A DNA stretch of 64,000 bases from Blepharisma stoltei (Eukaryota > Ciliophora > Heterotrichea > Heterotrichida > Blepharismidae), in assembly GCA_914767885.1 (NCBI GenBank), contig CAJZBQ010000016.1, positions 434,001-498,000 of the forward strand, in the 5' to 3' direction. The notes beneath the pieces were generated by a model that was given only the letters and a program-made list of their open reading frames with translations, searched no databases and had not been told where the DNA came from. The first letter of the stretch is position 1. The number at the start of each line of letters is the position of its first letter. Below are positions 29,024 to 39,122 of this stretch, in pieces. The translations under genes were made by a program, and so were the position numbers.

Positions 29024-29820
29024 CGAATAATATTATTGTTACCTAAAATAATCAGCATTTGCAAATGGAGTTATAGATCTAGAATTTAAATAATCAAAAA
29101 TTTTAAACTTAAAAAATAAGAATTAAGGTGTTTTATTAGAAATTGTTAGCATTTTTTATTTTAGACTATATTTCTTATTATAATCTTTCTAAGCTATGAG
29201 GGATTTAAGCTTCATCCATTTTGAATCGCAGGGTTAATAGACAATTGGAAATCAGGAAATCAATTTTTGATGCAATAAAAATTGTTGAGGTGTACGAATC
29301 GCTAAATTTCTATATTTTATAAGTAGCATAGCAAGAATTATTGAAATTTCCTGATGCTAGATTGAATTTTTCATATTCTAAATTCTATTGATGTATTCAT
29401 ATGTTTGCAAAGCAATCAATGCTAAAATGAATACTTACAAAACTATTCAAATTTAAATCAAACTAATTGTCTTCAATGAATTTATAAAATTAAAGGCTTT
29501 AAAGAAATAAACTACTCAAAAAATATCGGGAAATTAAAATTAATTGTATGACGAAATACTTATAGCATGAGCTTGTGGGGTATATTATAAATATTTTTCT
29601 TAGAAAATCATTATAAAGGCAAAAATAGATATAATTTTAAGCTAGATAATAGAATTTTCTCTTGAAATTTAGTATCCATGATTTCACCATATTAGAATAT
29701 TATTCATTGTCTAATAAAAAGTATATTAAAAAATGCCTTAAAAGGGCTTAATATACACTTTTAGCAATTTTATTCAAAAATAATATTTTTCTTTAATCCT
29801 ATTTATTTAAATTTACTTAA
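29024..29820. other. Intergenic, AT-rich, nothing recognised
   Basis: About 800 bp between two minus-strand genes. No coding frame, TIR or RNA gene seen. Confidence 0.5.
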
Positions 29821-30636
29821 CTATGATCTCTTCGAATAAAACAACTCTTCTGGAAAACTGATAAACGCGCTTTGAAGGTTGTCCGGAACAGTACTAATAC
29901 CACAATGTATCAAAAATGCTGTAAAAGGCAGCGTCAAATCTTCAAAAAAATCAAATCCATTATGATCCATCTTGCTCGGTAAAAGCAAGTTAGATGGCCC
30001 TCCACACAGCTCATGCAAAATTTGTGAATGCTGATAAGGAATTAATGTGTCGTTCTGTCCATGTACCAAAAAGCAAGGACATTTTACTTTAGGCATTAAA
30101 TCAATATTCCTAAATCTTTCTTTTACAAAATACATTAATAAGCTCCCAGCAATATTTTTTGCAACAGCCCTTATGGACGTATAAGCTGACATTAGTAGTA
30201 AAGCACCAGGATTTTTTTCTGCACCCAACCAAACTGCTGGGCCTGCTCCTATCGATCGGCCAAATATAAAAATATTTGTAGGAGAAATTTTCAAGACATC
30301 TGTCAGGTAGTTAAAAACATTTTCAGAATCTTCTAAAATTCGAGAAGCGCTTGGCTTACCTTTATAAATCCCATAGCCTGGATATTCTAATGCAAGGACA
30401 TGAACCATTAGTGTGTTTCGTGTATGATTTAACATTTCATAAGCTAGACCAAGATCTTCTGCGTTTCCATGGAAATAAAGTAAAATTTTACTTGAACCTC
30501 GAGAAAATGGGAGAAAAATGCAGGGAACACCTTGACGCTTGCCTTTAAGCCTTGGAATTTTTAAAAGTTCTCCTGGGAAGCTAATAACTGTGTAGGATGG
30601 ACTTGGTGCTGGAAATATAAAACTGTTGAGCTCCAT
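29821..30636 (-). CDS. Alpha/beta hydrolase, ABHD17-like (271 aa)
   Basis: Serine hydrolase resembling the ABHD17/FAM108 depalmitoylases. Oxyanion region YFHGNAEDLG, LALEYPGYGIYKGKPS, nucleophile Ser128 in FGRSIGAGP, Asp196 in HGQNDTLIPY, His225 in MDHNGFDF: a complete triad. ABHD17 proteins act on palmitoylated proteins at membranes via an N-terminal Cys cluster; that cluster is missing here, so the substrate and location may differ. One clean exon, no IES. Confidence 0.88.
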   Translation of the reverse strand: MELNSFIFPAPSPSYTVISFPGELLKIPRLKGKRQGVPCIFLPFSRGSSKILLYFHGNAEDLGLAYEMLNHTRNTLMVHVLALEYPGYGIYKGKPSASRILEDSENVFNYLTDVLKISPTNIFIFGRSIGAGPAVWLGAEKNPGALLLMSAYTSIRAVAKNIAGSLLMYFVKERFRNIDLMPKVKCPCFLVHGQNDTLIPYQHSQILHELCGGPSNLLLPSKMDHNGFDFFEDLTLPFTAFLIHCGISTVPDNLQSAFISFPEELFYSKRS

Positions 30637-31394
30637 TTATTGGGTAGAGAAGAAAATAAATTTTATATCACTTATCATTTCAAATTTAAGCCAACTGATG
30701 AGGAAATTTTCTATTTCTCTTGGAAAATTTATTGAAATTTTGTTATTTTTGGAAGTTTTATTCAGTTTTTCAGACAAGAAGTAAACGATTTAAAGCAGAC
30801 AATATTTTAAACAAATGTTTTTGATCATAAGCTCAAAAATTAGTGAGAAATATAAATTTAGTAATATAAATGATAAGATAGATTTAACTATATATTTCAT
30901 CAAATATCCATTAAAAAGGTTAAGTTAAATGGACAGACCAATAGCCTTCCTATTTGGCTTAAATCTACCTAACCTAAGAATTAGCTCACTAGGCTAGAGC
31001 CACCTCTTGCGGATTCCCCATTAGTTCCGATAAGCAAAGAATAAGTAGGAGGAAAAACCTGTTTAGCCCACCTGGAAGGGATAGGGAAAACCTTCAGGGA
31101 AGAAACAAAACTTCCATTTTCGGCAGGTACCACAAGCCCAAAAGCTTCTTCAAAAAGTGAAAGGGGCACTATTTTCAGCTTCATCGGGATGGGTCCTACC
31201 TGCTCCATAAGGAGTGTGTCTCGGAGTCCATCTTCCTTCGAAGTCACCATTTTATTTCTTAATATCCTTTAGGAATTTCTTTTATTTCCTCTGCAAAACT
31301 GATTCTCCAATCTTCAATTATCTTTTCAGCAATATCTGGACTTAAAAACTATTTGGCTAAATATATATTGCCATTAGTTAGTGAAATATCAGTC
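30637..31394. other. Intergenic with SINE-like element R8
   Basis: Upstream of the hydrolase and the tRNA gene; apart from R8, AT-rich sequence only. Confidence 0.5.
30903..31260 (-). mobile_element. SINE-like retroelement R8 with an 89-codon open frame
   Basis: Candidate repeats AATATCCATT (30903-30912) and AATATCCTTT (31261-31270). Minus-strand 5' end AAGAAATAAAATGGTGACTT. The ATG in AAAATGGTG opens an 89-aa frame (MVTSKEDGLRDTLLMEQVGP ...) whose product resembles nothing known. Homologous to R5 along most of its length. Confidence 0.75.
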
Positions 31395-31465
31395 GTCGGT
31401 ATAGTTTAGTGGTAGAATCTTACGTTGTGGCCGTAAGTACCTGGGCTCGATTCCCAGTACCGACA
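31395..31465 (+). tRNA. tRNA-His (GTG)
   Basis: Acceptor GTCGGTA pairs with TACCGAC; D arm TAGTTTAGTGGTAGAA; anticodon stem TTACG/CGTAA around loop TTGTGGC (anticodon GTG); T arm CTGGG-CTCGATT-CCCAG; discriminator A. No intron, no encoded CCA. Internal A and B boxes for RNA polymerase III are present (B box GGCTCGATTCC). Confidence 0.95.
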
Positions 31466-31467
31466 TC

Positions 31468-31478
31468 TTTTATTTTTT
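31468..31478 (+). terminator. RNA polymerase III T-run terminator
   Basis: TTTT followed by TTTTTT immediately after the tRNA-His gene. Confidence 0.75.
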
Positions 31479-31590
31479 GTCTCTTTTCTTTTTGCATAGT
31501 CCTGATTCTCTTCTCATTCTCTCCTTTACAACAGCTGAGCCTTTCCTATTACATTTTCTTTAAAAAACTCCTAAAATAAATTCTTTTGAA

Positions 31591-32046
31591 ATGGACGAAG
31601 AAAATACATATACTACAGGAGAAAATTTTGTTGATATCCCAGTCACAGAAGAAACAAAGTTCGAAAATTTGCTCATTTTAGCAGAACAGAGGTATGGAAA
31701 TGACATTATAAAGCTTCAAGAAGCTGTTATCAGAACAAAAAAACTTGGATTGATTCACATAATGGGGTTGCATTATAAGCTTAGGCCACTTTTTAAGATG
31801 ACTTTGAAGCTCTTGGTTGAAAATGCCTTTTATAAATGAAAATCTGAAAGCAGGGTTAATAGAGCCTATAGGTTTCAAAAATTTTCTAGGCTTCTAAAAT
31901 ATTTATACAAAAAGATTTTAATCAAAGCGTTTTTGACTTTTAGAGAAAAATGCAAAAGAATCCCATTTGAAAGACAAATGAGAAAATCTGATCAAAGCTA
32001 TAAAGCAGCATCTATTAATAGTGAATATGATGAAGATCTCAACTAA
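31591..32046 (+). CDS. Basic helical protein of unknown function (151 aa)
   Basis: Start MDEENTYTTGENFVDIPVTE, then amphipathic basic helices (IIKLQEAVIRTKKLGLIHIM, RLLKYLYKKILIKAFLTF) and a polar tail. TGA at 31837 is Trp in AFYKWKSESR, making one frame of 152 codons. Some IQ-like spacing (FREKCKRIPFERQ). No family recognised. Confidence 0.7.
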
Positions 32047-32111
32047 ACAAGAGTGAAGGAATATTTACACAAAGGATACACAAATTTTCTAATTTCAATT
32101 ATTTTCTATAT

Positions 32112-32696
32112 TTAATCTTCTTGCTTAATATTATTATTACTTTCCAACAGCTGTGACACATAAAAGTTATAGTCAATTGCAGTTCTTTCATCATTATCAG
32201 GCTTCACGTAACTAAGTTCTTCATACTTCGAGTTCAATTCAAAGTATCCAATATTCAATAAATGCTTATTTTTCCCAAACCAAGTTCGATACTCTTCTAA
32301 AAAACCAGGAAAGTCTTTCTGCAAATCCTGCTCAATCCCGTCACAATTTTCGTTAAGCACCGATTTCGTTGCAAATGCTGTGAAATTTAAAACGTTTTCT
32401 AAGGAGTAATCATAATCAGTTCAACCAAATCTTGATAAGTAAATGCCAAACCATACAATTTCAAGCTCAGACAGGTTTAGAGATTTCGAGACTTGGCAAA
32501 GGTGGAACAGGATAAACTCGATTGGCTCTTGCCTTATAAATTGAGCACCTAATGATAGTCTTTGAAGAAACTGATAGGATTTATAAGAAAGGCCAAAATC
32601 AGAGATAAGAGTTTGATTGTAAACAGTAGAATGGTTGTTTTCTGAAGTCTCAGAGGAGTTTTCTTCGTCTTCTGAAATTTGGCTTGTTTTTAGCAT
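32112..32696 (-). CDS. Acidic protein of unknown function (194 aa)
   Basis: I start at 32696 (MLKTSQISEDEENSSE); an upstream in-frame Met at 32750 would add a hydrophobic MNLLLICINYK extension. TGA at 32421 reads as Trp in LSRFGWTDYDY, joining two halves. Predicted mostly alpha-helical: SLGAQFIRQEPIEFILFHLC, LNLSELEIVWFGIYL. No motif recognised. Downstream of the calpain gene on the same strand. Confidence 0.65.
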
Positions 32697-32846
32697 TTTA
32701 TTTTGGAATATATGAAACTTATAATTAATGCATATAAGCAATAAATTCATTAATTATGATTTTTTATGAAGTAAATTCCAACCTTTGTCTGATTTTTATT
32801 AGACAAATTTATAGTATAATTCAAACTGATAAATTAAGCCATTAAA

Positions 32847-35800
32847 TTAATTTCCTTTGACTTTCCTATTTCTTTCAGTAACCTCAATAATTTTTTGCTG
32901 TACTTTTGATGATATATCTGTATTCTCTATGACAATTTTTTGGATATTTCTAATTCTTGTAGCTAAAGCAACTAATGCAAGCCCAGCGTTATCAGTTAAG
33001 TCTGTATTATAGCTTAAATCAATTTCTACTATTCCTAGCTGTCTGCTGAGCTCTAATCTTCTACACAGCTCACAAACAGCTAGATCTCCAAGCTTATTTT
33101 CTCTTAAATACAAATATTCAAGATTTGGAAAGTCCTCAATTCCATCCAAAATAGCGTTCAGTCCTCTATTCCCAAGGTAATAATAATTCAAATCTAAAAT
33201 TGTTGAATTTTGATTTGTTACATCTTGGAAATCTTGAATAATCGCTTCTTGCTGCTCTGTAGGCAAACTATGGAAAGTTTTATAATCATTATACTCCAGT
33301 CCAAACAGAATCGCCATGTCTCTTTCAAATTCAATTTCCTGTGCAAGAGGGTCTTGGATTTTAAACTCCAGATCATCTTCTATTTCATTTTGCTGGATAT
33401 TTTTTCTTAATTCTTTTATTCCTTGTGAATAGCTTTGGCCAAGCTTAGTCTGTGAATTATCTGTAACAAGCCCTGGTGTTGCTGGCTTTGTGACAGCTTT
33501 GCCGAACGCAATTGATTTTACTTCCTCTTTTTTTTTCTCTTCATTTAGCCCTTTTCTCACAATTTCTTTTCCTATTTGCTTTACTAGTGGTTTATCATTA
33601 ATCATACTTTGTAAGTTAAATGGCAGCGCTTTCTCTTCTTCCTCTTTTTTCTCTCCTTTTATTGCTCTATTAATAATTTCCATCCCTATCGGTTTCAACG
33701 AAGGCTTTTCATTGACCATATTTTGCAAATTATGAGGTAGCATAGCCTGTTTTATTAATTGATTTTGCTCTTTTTTAGAAGCATTTATAGCAGAGTCTGC
33801 AAGACTTTTCCCGATATCAAGCTTAGTAGGTCTCGCTCTTTCCCCTTCTTCCTCTTCTAATATGACTTCCCAGCTTTTATTTTCAAACGCTATTTCATCT
33901 TTTTGGCAAGAAAAATAGATAGATAAATAGCAATCACTGCAGACACCCTCACTGGAATTCATAATGACTATAGAGTATTTCCCTGCTTTTAATTCGCCGC
34001 CAGCCATAACACATCTCGAGTCTGCTCCTTGAGATTGCAAAGCGATTCTATCTGGCACAAAAGCACCAACTGATTTTTCAGCCATGTCGAGTTTAAATAC
34101 AACGATAAGAAGAGTCAGTTTTTTGAAGGGAGGGCGATTCTCAGCAACAGATCGAGGATCTGGCTGCTGAAGGAGTATTGAAATGTCTGTTGTTTTTTTA
34201 ATATAAAATGGAAACTGAGGATTTTTCGTTCAGTTTTTCCCTCGTGGTGGAATTCCGTAGCTAGGATTCCATCCTGTATAATATCTAACTCCGCTTCATT
34301 CATCAGGGAAATCTCTAACAGCCATAATAGTATTGAAATACTGTGCAAAATTTTCAGCGTGCATTATAAAAATGTTATCTTCAGCTCCCCATACATGAAA
34401 AAGCTCGTCTTTATCAAATTTGTCAGGTAAATCCTTGAGGACTTCGTTATATTTATCTTTAAGCTCAGGAGTTCACCTTGTATCTGCGTCGCTCCAGTCT
34501 CCATTTCATTCCATATTATTCTCTTTTCCCCAAGGGTTTTTTAGCCTTAAAAATTGTAAAACGCCATTAGGGTCTTCTTCGAAAGGCACTTCTCTTATAT
34601 CTAATATTCCATAAGCGTGACCATATTGTATCCCATGCCTTCTAGCGTCAACCTGCAGCTCACGCTTGTCTTCATCTGGAATGTCTCTCCTGCCTAAGAA
34701 ATTTAATGAAGCTCCTATAAGAGATCCTGAATAAACCAAAATTTAGGGGGCGGAAAACCACATTGAAGTTTTTGCGCCTGTTTTATTTTTCTGTCAAAAT
34801 GACTGAAAATTCAAAGAATTTTTTTAGTATTAAAAAGCATAACGATGAAAAAGTAAAAACATAAAAGGAGGGTTAAAAAAATATAACGGTGTTTTTGTCC
34901 AAAAAAAAGGTGGAAAAATAGCTAGAAAAATATATATATCTTCAGGAGCAAATTATAAGACAACGAGTGTATTGATATACTTAATATCAGCCTGCTATCT
35001 CTCTGTTTAATATAATTTGCTCCTGAAGGTATTTATTTTTTTCTAGTTATTTTTCCACCTTTTTGGGCAAAAACACCGTTATGTGTTTTTTTAAGCCTCA
35101 CTTTTATTTTTTACTTTTTCACCGTTATGCTTTTTAATATTAAAAATTCTTTGAATTTTCAGTTGTTTTGTTAGTGAAAAAAACAGGTGGAAAAATTTCA
35201 ATGTAGTTTTTCCGCCTCACCCAAAATTTTTAGCATCTGCCATAAGCGGCTATTGTCTACACTAGAAGTAAATCGAATCATTTCTGGGGCAAGTCCAGTC
35301 AAATCTTGCAGAGCTTCATCTATAAACCCGCTCGTCAAGTTAATGTATTTAATATTCAGCTTTGCATACGCTTTTTCTATTAAAGACACCCAGAATTCAT
35401 TGCGGTTTCTGCACCTTGCAAAAGCAGGAAAACACCTCCCATTTGCTCGCTCCAAGCAAGGAATTTTGTCATCCACTATCACGTAATGGACTCTGCAGTT
35501 TTTATACATTCGAAATACGTATAAGCCGAATTTTTCAAACTCCTCAAAGTAGCCTCTGCAAATTAGTTGGTCAAATAAGTCGTCTCGACCAGCGACTAAA
35601 GCCATTCCACTAATAAACCAGCAGTCTCCTAACTCCCCCCTCCGTTAGCGAACAAAAAAATTTTGTTCGCTCACGGAGGGGATTAACTTTTTTTAATTAT
35701 AAAATTTTTTTTTTCAAAACTTAGAATAAAAAATTAATTTATTTATAAAATTTTGTTTTAAAATGGAAGCTAAAGATTTCATTATACTAATTATCACTTA

Positions 35801-36427
35801 TATAGAAAGAAATTATTTTTTTTATTATATTAAAACTTTTGTTCGCTACAGAGGTGGGTTTTTACCCAAAAAATAGAGATTTTCCAATGGTTTTGTTCGC
35901 TCACGGAGGGGGAGTAAATTTCCTTGCATAACGTCTAATGAACTTGCTCCAGAGCGATTCTTGTGCATTGATGCATTGGATTTTCCTACTGTTGCTTTTT
36001 TAGTTGTGGACCGTTTTATGGCTGCAGGCTTTTTTTCTTCTTGCTCTTCTTCAGGGTCTTCTTCGTTTTTATTTTCTTCATCTGACTCGTCATCTGACTC
36101 CTCTCGAGTAATAAAAGCACATAAAGAAGGGTCTTTGCAAAAGTCAAGTGGCCTTAGTCATTTAATCATATCTATATGAAGTCCTGCAATATTGTTATAT
36201 TGCCCTACTGAAGCATCTCCCTGCATTTCATTTGCTTCATCTGGAGGGTAAAAAATTGCTAATTCTCCAGTTGGATCTTTTTCTGTGGGCCCAAAGTCAG
36301 GATCATTAAATTTCTTGTCTTCTCCAACATATTGCGATACTAGTTCTTCTATTTTGGTCCTGACCTCTTCAATATTTGGGGTTAGAAAAACCGTTCTAGC
36401 ATAAAAGTCTGATACATAAGTGCTCAT
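32847..36427 (-). CDS. Calpain-type cysteine protease with C-terminal leucine-rich repeats (936 aa after excision)
   Basis: Calcium-type papain-like protease family (C2). Order: N-terminal 170 residues with an acidic/basic linker (ESDDESDEENKNEEDPEE), protease core from about 165: catalytic Cys in QGNLGDCWFISGM, His in YGHAYGILDI (about 347), Asn in LKNPWGKENN (about 374), then a calpain beta-sandwich-like part (FPFYIKKTTDISILLQQPDPR), a polar linker with repeated NLQ-M-(N/V)-KP motifs and, at the end, RNI-type leucine-rich repeats (LDLNYYYLGNRGLNAI, LEYLYLRENKLGD, IVEIDLSYN). Two insertions: family E at 34736-35220 and family A at 35630-35914, the latter exactly in front of the catalytic GDCW. 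Segments 513, 409, 1889 nt make 937 codons. The triad is complete. Confidence 0.88.
34736..35220. mobile_element. Family E long-TIR element in calpain (485 bp, 9-bp repeat)
   Basis: Flanked by CCAAAATTT at 34736-34744 and 35221-35229. Almost the whole element is one inverted repeat: GGGCGGAAAACCACATTGAA on the left answers TTCAATGTAGTTTTTCCGCC on the right, and the arms continue inward to a centre near 34980 (ATTTGCTCCTGAAG and its complement). A 9-bp duplication and long TIRs are typical of Mutator-like elements. Removal gives MLKILVYSGSLIGAS in frame. Confidence 0.82.
35630..35914. mobile_element. Family A MITE-like IES before the calpain active site (285 bp)
   Basis: Left TAACTCCCCCCTCCGTTAGC hairpin end, right ...TTTTGTTCGCTCACGGAGGG GGAG then TAAA. 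TA at 35630 and 35915. Frame-correct join QGNL-GDCWF. Confidence 0.9.
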
Positions 36428-36520
36428 ATTTATTTAAATACTTTGAAAATTTATCAGATTTTTTCTACCTTTACACTTTTCATAAAAACATGGGTGTTAT
36501 TCAAGATTCAATAAACATAA

Positions 36521-37887
36521 ATGAGCATTAATTTATATGCAAGAAAAAGAAGTACAAGCCCTATAAAAAATAGCAAAACAATAGATTCTGACGAGTCGAC
36601 TTTCGCTGTTTTATCTTCAAGTTTCTCTTCGATGAATTTGCCTTACAGGTCTTATAAAAAGCAGATGAAGAGCTTAAAGTCTCCTTTTGGGTGCATAGAT
36701 AGAGACATACAACGACCTAGGCATATTATATTTCCAAAAAAGAGCTCGTCATTAATTGACTCACAGAATTCTATTGATAACTCCTCAGACAGATCTTCAT
36801 TCTCAGGCAGCAATTCGAAGCTAATACATAACAATACATACCAAATTCACATTATTTCTGAAAAGGAAGCACTGTCTCCAAACCCTGCTTTTAAAATTAA
36901 AGAAGCGACAAAAGTTGACGATACGTCTAATAGGAAAATTGCAGAAAAATTCAGCCAGCTTGATAAAAACCATCAAAATTTTACAGTTTATAGTGAAATC
37001 TTTAATTTGGTGATTAAAAAAGATAAAGAATTTGGATATATTTTTTTAAGGATGCTATCTAATTTTTTAAATTTATTTTTAGATGAGCATTTAATCATCT
37101 GAGACATATATTTAAAAAAAAAAAAATCAAAGATGTTTATGATGCAATGATTTTAAAACAAGAGCATGACAAAAACCAATCAATCAAAGAAGAAGAAAAT
37201 AAGCACAAAAGCCTTTCAATAGAGCAGTCAATGCTAGAAGAAATGATAAGGGACCTAGAAAAAGACAAAATCAAACTTGAAAAAGAGCTAGAAGTTAAGG
37301 AAAACGAAATTAAAGAGCTAGTGCACCAATGTACAATAATTCCAAGTATAATCAATGAAAACCAAAGCTTGAAAAACCATATGATAGAACTAGAAAAAAA
37401 TTTTGACAAATCTTTTCATTTCCCTGGCATTGGAATGAACGAAACCTTAAATAAGATTTCCCACGAAAAGTCAGCGTTCACAAGAAAGCCTAGCTCAAAG
37501 ACCCAGTACCCTTTGCTTACTCCCCTCCGTAAGTGAACAAAACCATTGGAAAATCCCTATTTTTTGCCCAAAAACCCACCCTCCGTGAGTGAACAAAAAT
37601 TTTTTTAAATAAAAAAATTTTTTATGAAAAAAAAAATTGATATATAAGTCTCGAGTTAATTCTGTTTATTTTAAACAAATTACGTTTTAAAACATAAATT
37701 TTATAAATTAAGTTAATATTTGCTTTCCAATTTTTGCAAATTAGAATTTTTTTAAAAAAAAAATTAACCCCCCTCTGTGGGTGAACCAAATTTTTTTGTT
37801 CACTCACAGAGGGGGGGAGCTAAGAAAAAGACTTCTTGCTATCTCAAGCTTCCTGACCTATCATTGCCGGTGAAGACAAAGCAATAA
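36521..37887 (+). CDS. Coiled-coil protein of unknown function (about 354 aa), with a poly-A frameshift
   Basis: Start MSINLYARKRSTSPIKNSKT; Ser-rich first half, then coiled coil (IEQSMLEEMIRDLEKDKIKLEKELEVKENEIKEL in part). At 37114-37126 a run of 13 A separates two open frames (…HLIIWDIYLKK and IKDVYDAMILKQEHDKN); one more A would join them. A family A IES (37518-37820) splits the end: TQYPLL joins KKKTSCYLKLPDLSLP. The summed length is one base short of a multiple of three, as expected from a single missing A. Either a sequencing error in the homopolymer or a real frameshift. Only 93 bp from the divergent calpain start. Confidence 0.7.
37518..37820. mobile_element. Family A MITE-like IES (303 bp)
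   Basis: TTACTCCCCTCCGTAAGTGA at left, hairpin CTCTGTGGGTGAACC ... GTTCACTCACAGAGGGGGGG at right, TA at 37518 and 37821. Frame-correct. Confidence 0.88.
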
Positions 37888-37913
37888 AAATCTGTGAAGA
37901 ATAAGTAATTAAA

Positions 37914-38312
37914 CTATAATTCATAATTATTGAATGAAATTAGGGCTATCTTAATTAGAAACTTATGATAAAGAGCAATTGCGAATACGTTAATTATGCA
38001 ATGCATTGTTGCATTTTCCCATTTAACAACGATAAATCCATCGAGTGAAGGATTCCATAAGCAGGTTGAATTTATATGGAGCGAGCTTGAGTTTTTCCTC
38101 GTAATCACACATGTAGCGCAAAACTTAAAACCTTTGTTAAACTCATGAAGATTCCTGATAATGGCTTGGGGAATGTTGCTGCACCAAGACTCTACTCTAT
38201 CTTCTTGGTAAGTTGCGTCAGATAAAGATTCTTCAATAATGTTTGTGACTAGCCTTTCAGATTCTTCTTTCTATATAAGCTTTACCAGTTGCGCAAATGG
38301 AACTCGACTCAT
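37914..38312 (-). CDS. Tctex1-type dynein light chain (127 aa)
   Basis: Dynein light chain of the Tctex1/DYNLT family, a subunit linking cargo or intermediate chains in cytoplasmic or axonemal dynein. MSRVPFAQL, then after the 15-nt intron: KEESERLVTNIIEESLSD, WCSNIPQAIIRNLHEFNKGFKF in part, CATCVITRKNSSSLHINSTCLW, and WENATMHCIINVFAIAL, all at the family's conserved positions. The last 18 residues (YHKFLIKIALISFNNYEL) are an extension beyond the usual end. Exons 27 and 357 nt, 128 codons. Confidence 0.9.
38271..38285 (-). other. 15-nt intron in the Tctex1 gene
   Basis: GTAAAGCTTATATAG, A at position 10; joins FAQL to KEESERL. Confidence 0.88.
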
Positions 38313-39122
38313 CACTCTTAAAATAATGGAAAATTAGAATAAAATGTTGACTAATTACTAAGTTCTTTGATATTCTTCTTAAAATGCAAATTCATAATTA
38401 ATTTAATAAAAATCAGTCGACTATATTATTAATTGTCTTACTCCCTCATGCTTGATCGATTGCCCTGTCAACACTCAATTGAGAATGGCGATTAAAAAGT
38501 TTGGAAAAGATTATAATATTCAGATAGGTAATTAGATTTAAGGTGGGTAGCTGAGTGGGTTTCATGCTTGACCACATTAAAATCGTTCGCGAAATTTTTA
38601 ATGAAATTGCTTGATCAGTTTGATCAAGGATGGTTAGGTAAGTAATTTTATAAAAAGTTAGAAATTAAAAATAGAGAAAATAATAAAAGCAAATTATAAT
38701 GAAAATCAATATGCAATTCAATTAATTATTATAATTAGGAGACTAAAATAATTATATTGCAGTCACATAAATAATGAAAAATCTAGGCTTCATTGCTGCT
38801 ATAATTTTTGAAGCCTTTTATCAAAGTTTATGTATTTTAATCACTTATAAAGTTCATATATATCTTTCATAGGCTACTTCCTTCTCACTCAAGCTTTCTT
38901 CATATCTTTTTCGTTATAATCTCAGCATTTCCTAAATTTTTATTATGAAAACCCTCCCATCAACAGTTACACCTTTCCTCAAAAGATTCAGCCAAACTTC
39001 CTTAAACCACCTTTTCTCTATTGAATTAATCCCAAGTCTTCCCCATTGTTCTTTTTTTCATCTCTATCTTCCAAAATCTTCTAAAAACTCCCCTTTTGCA
39101 TCACAATTTATCATCATTTATA
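38313..39122. other. Intergenic with a decayed family C element
   Basis: Besides the element at 38439-38638 there is a pyrimidine-rich stretch (38880-39115) with an open frame of about 60 codons from 38945 that shows no coding character. Confidence 0.45.
38439..38638. mobile_element. Decayed family C MITE, intergenic (200 bp)
   Basis: Left TTACTCCCTCATGCTTGATCG, compare family C CTCCCCCCATCCTTGATCG; right inverse GATCAAGGATGGTTAGGTAAG. TA at both ends. Confidence 0.72.
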
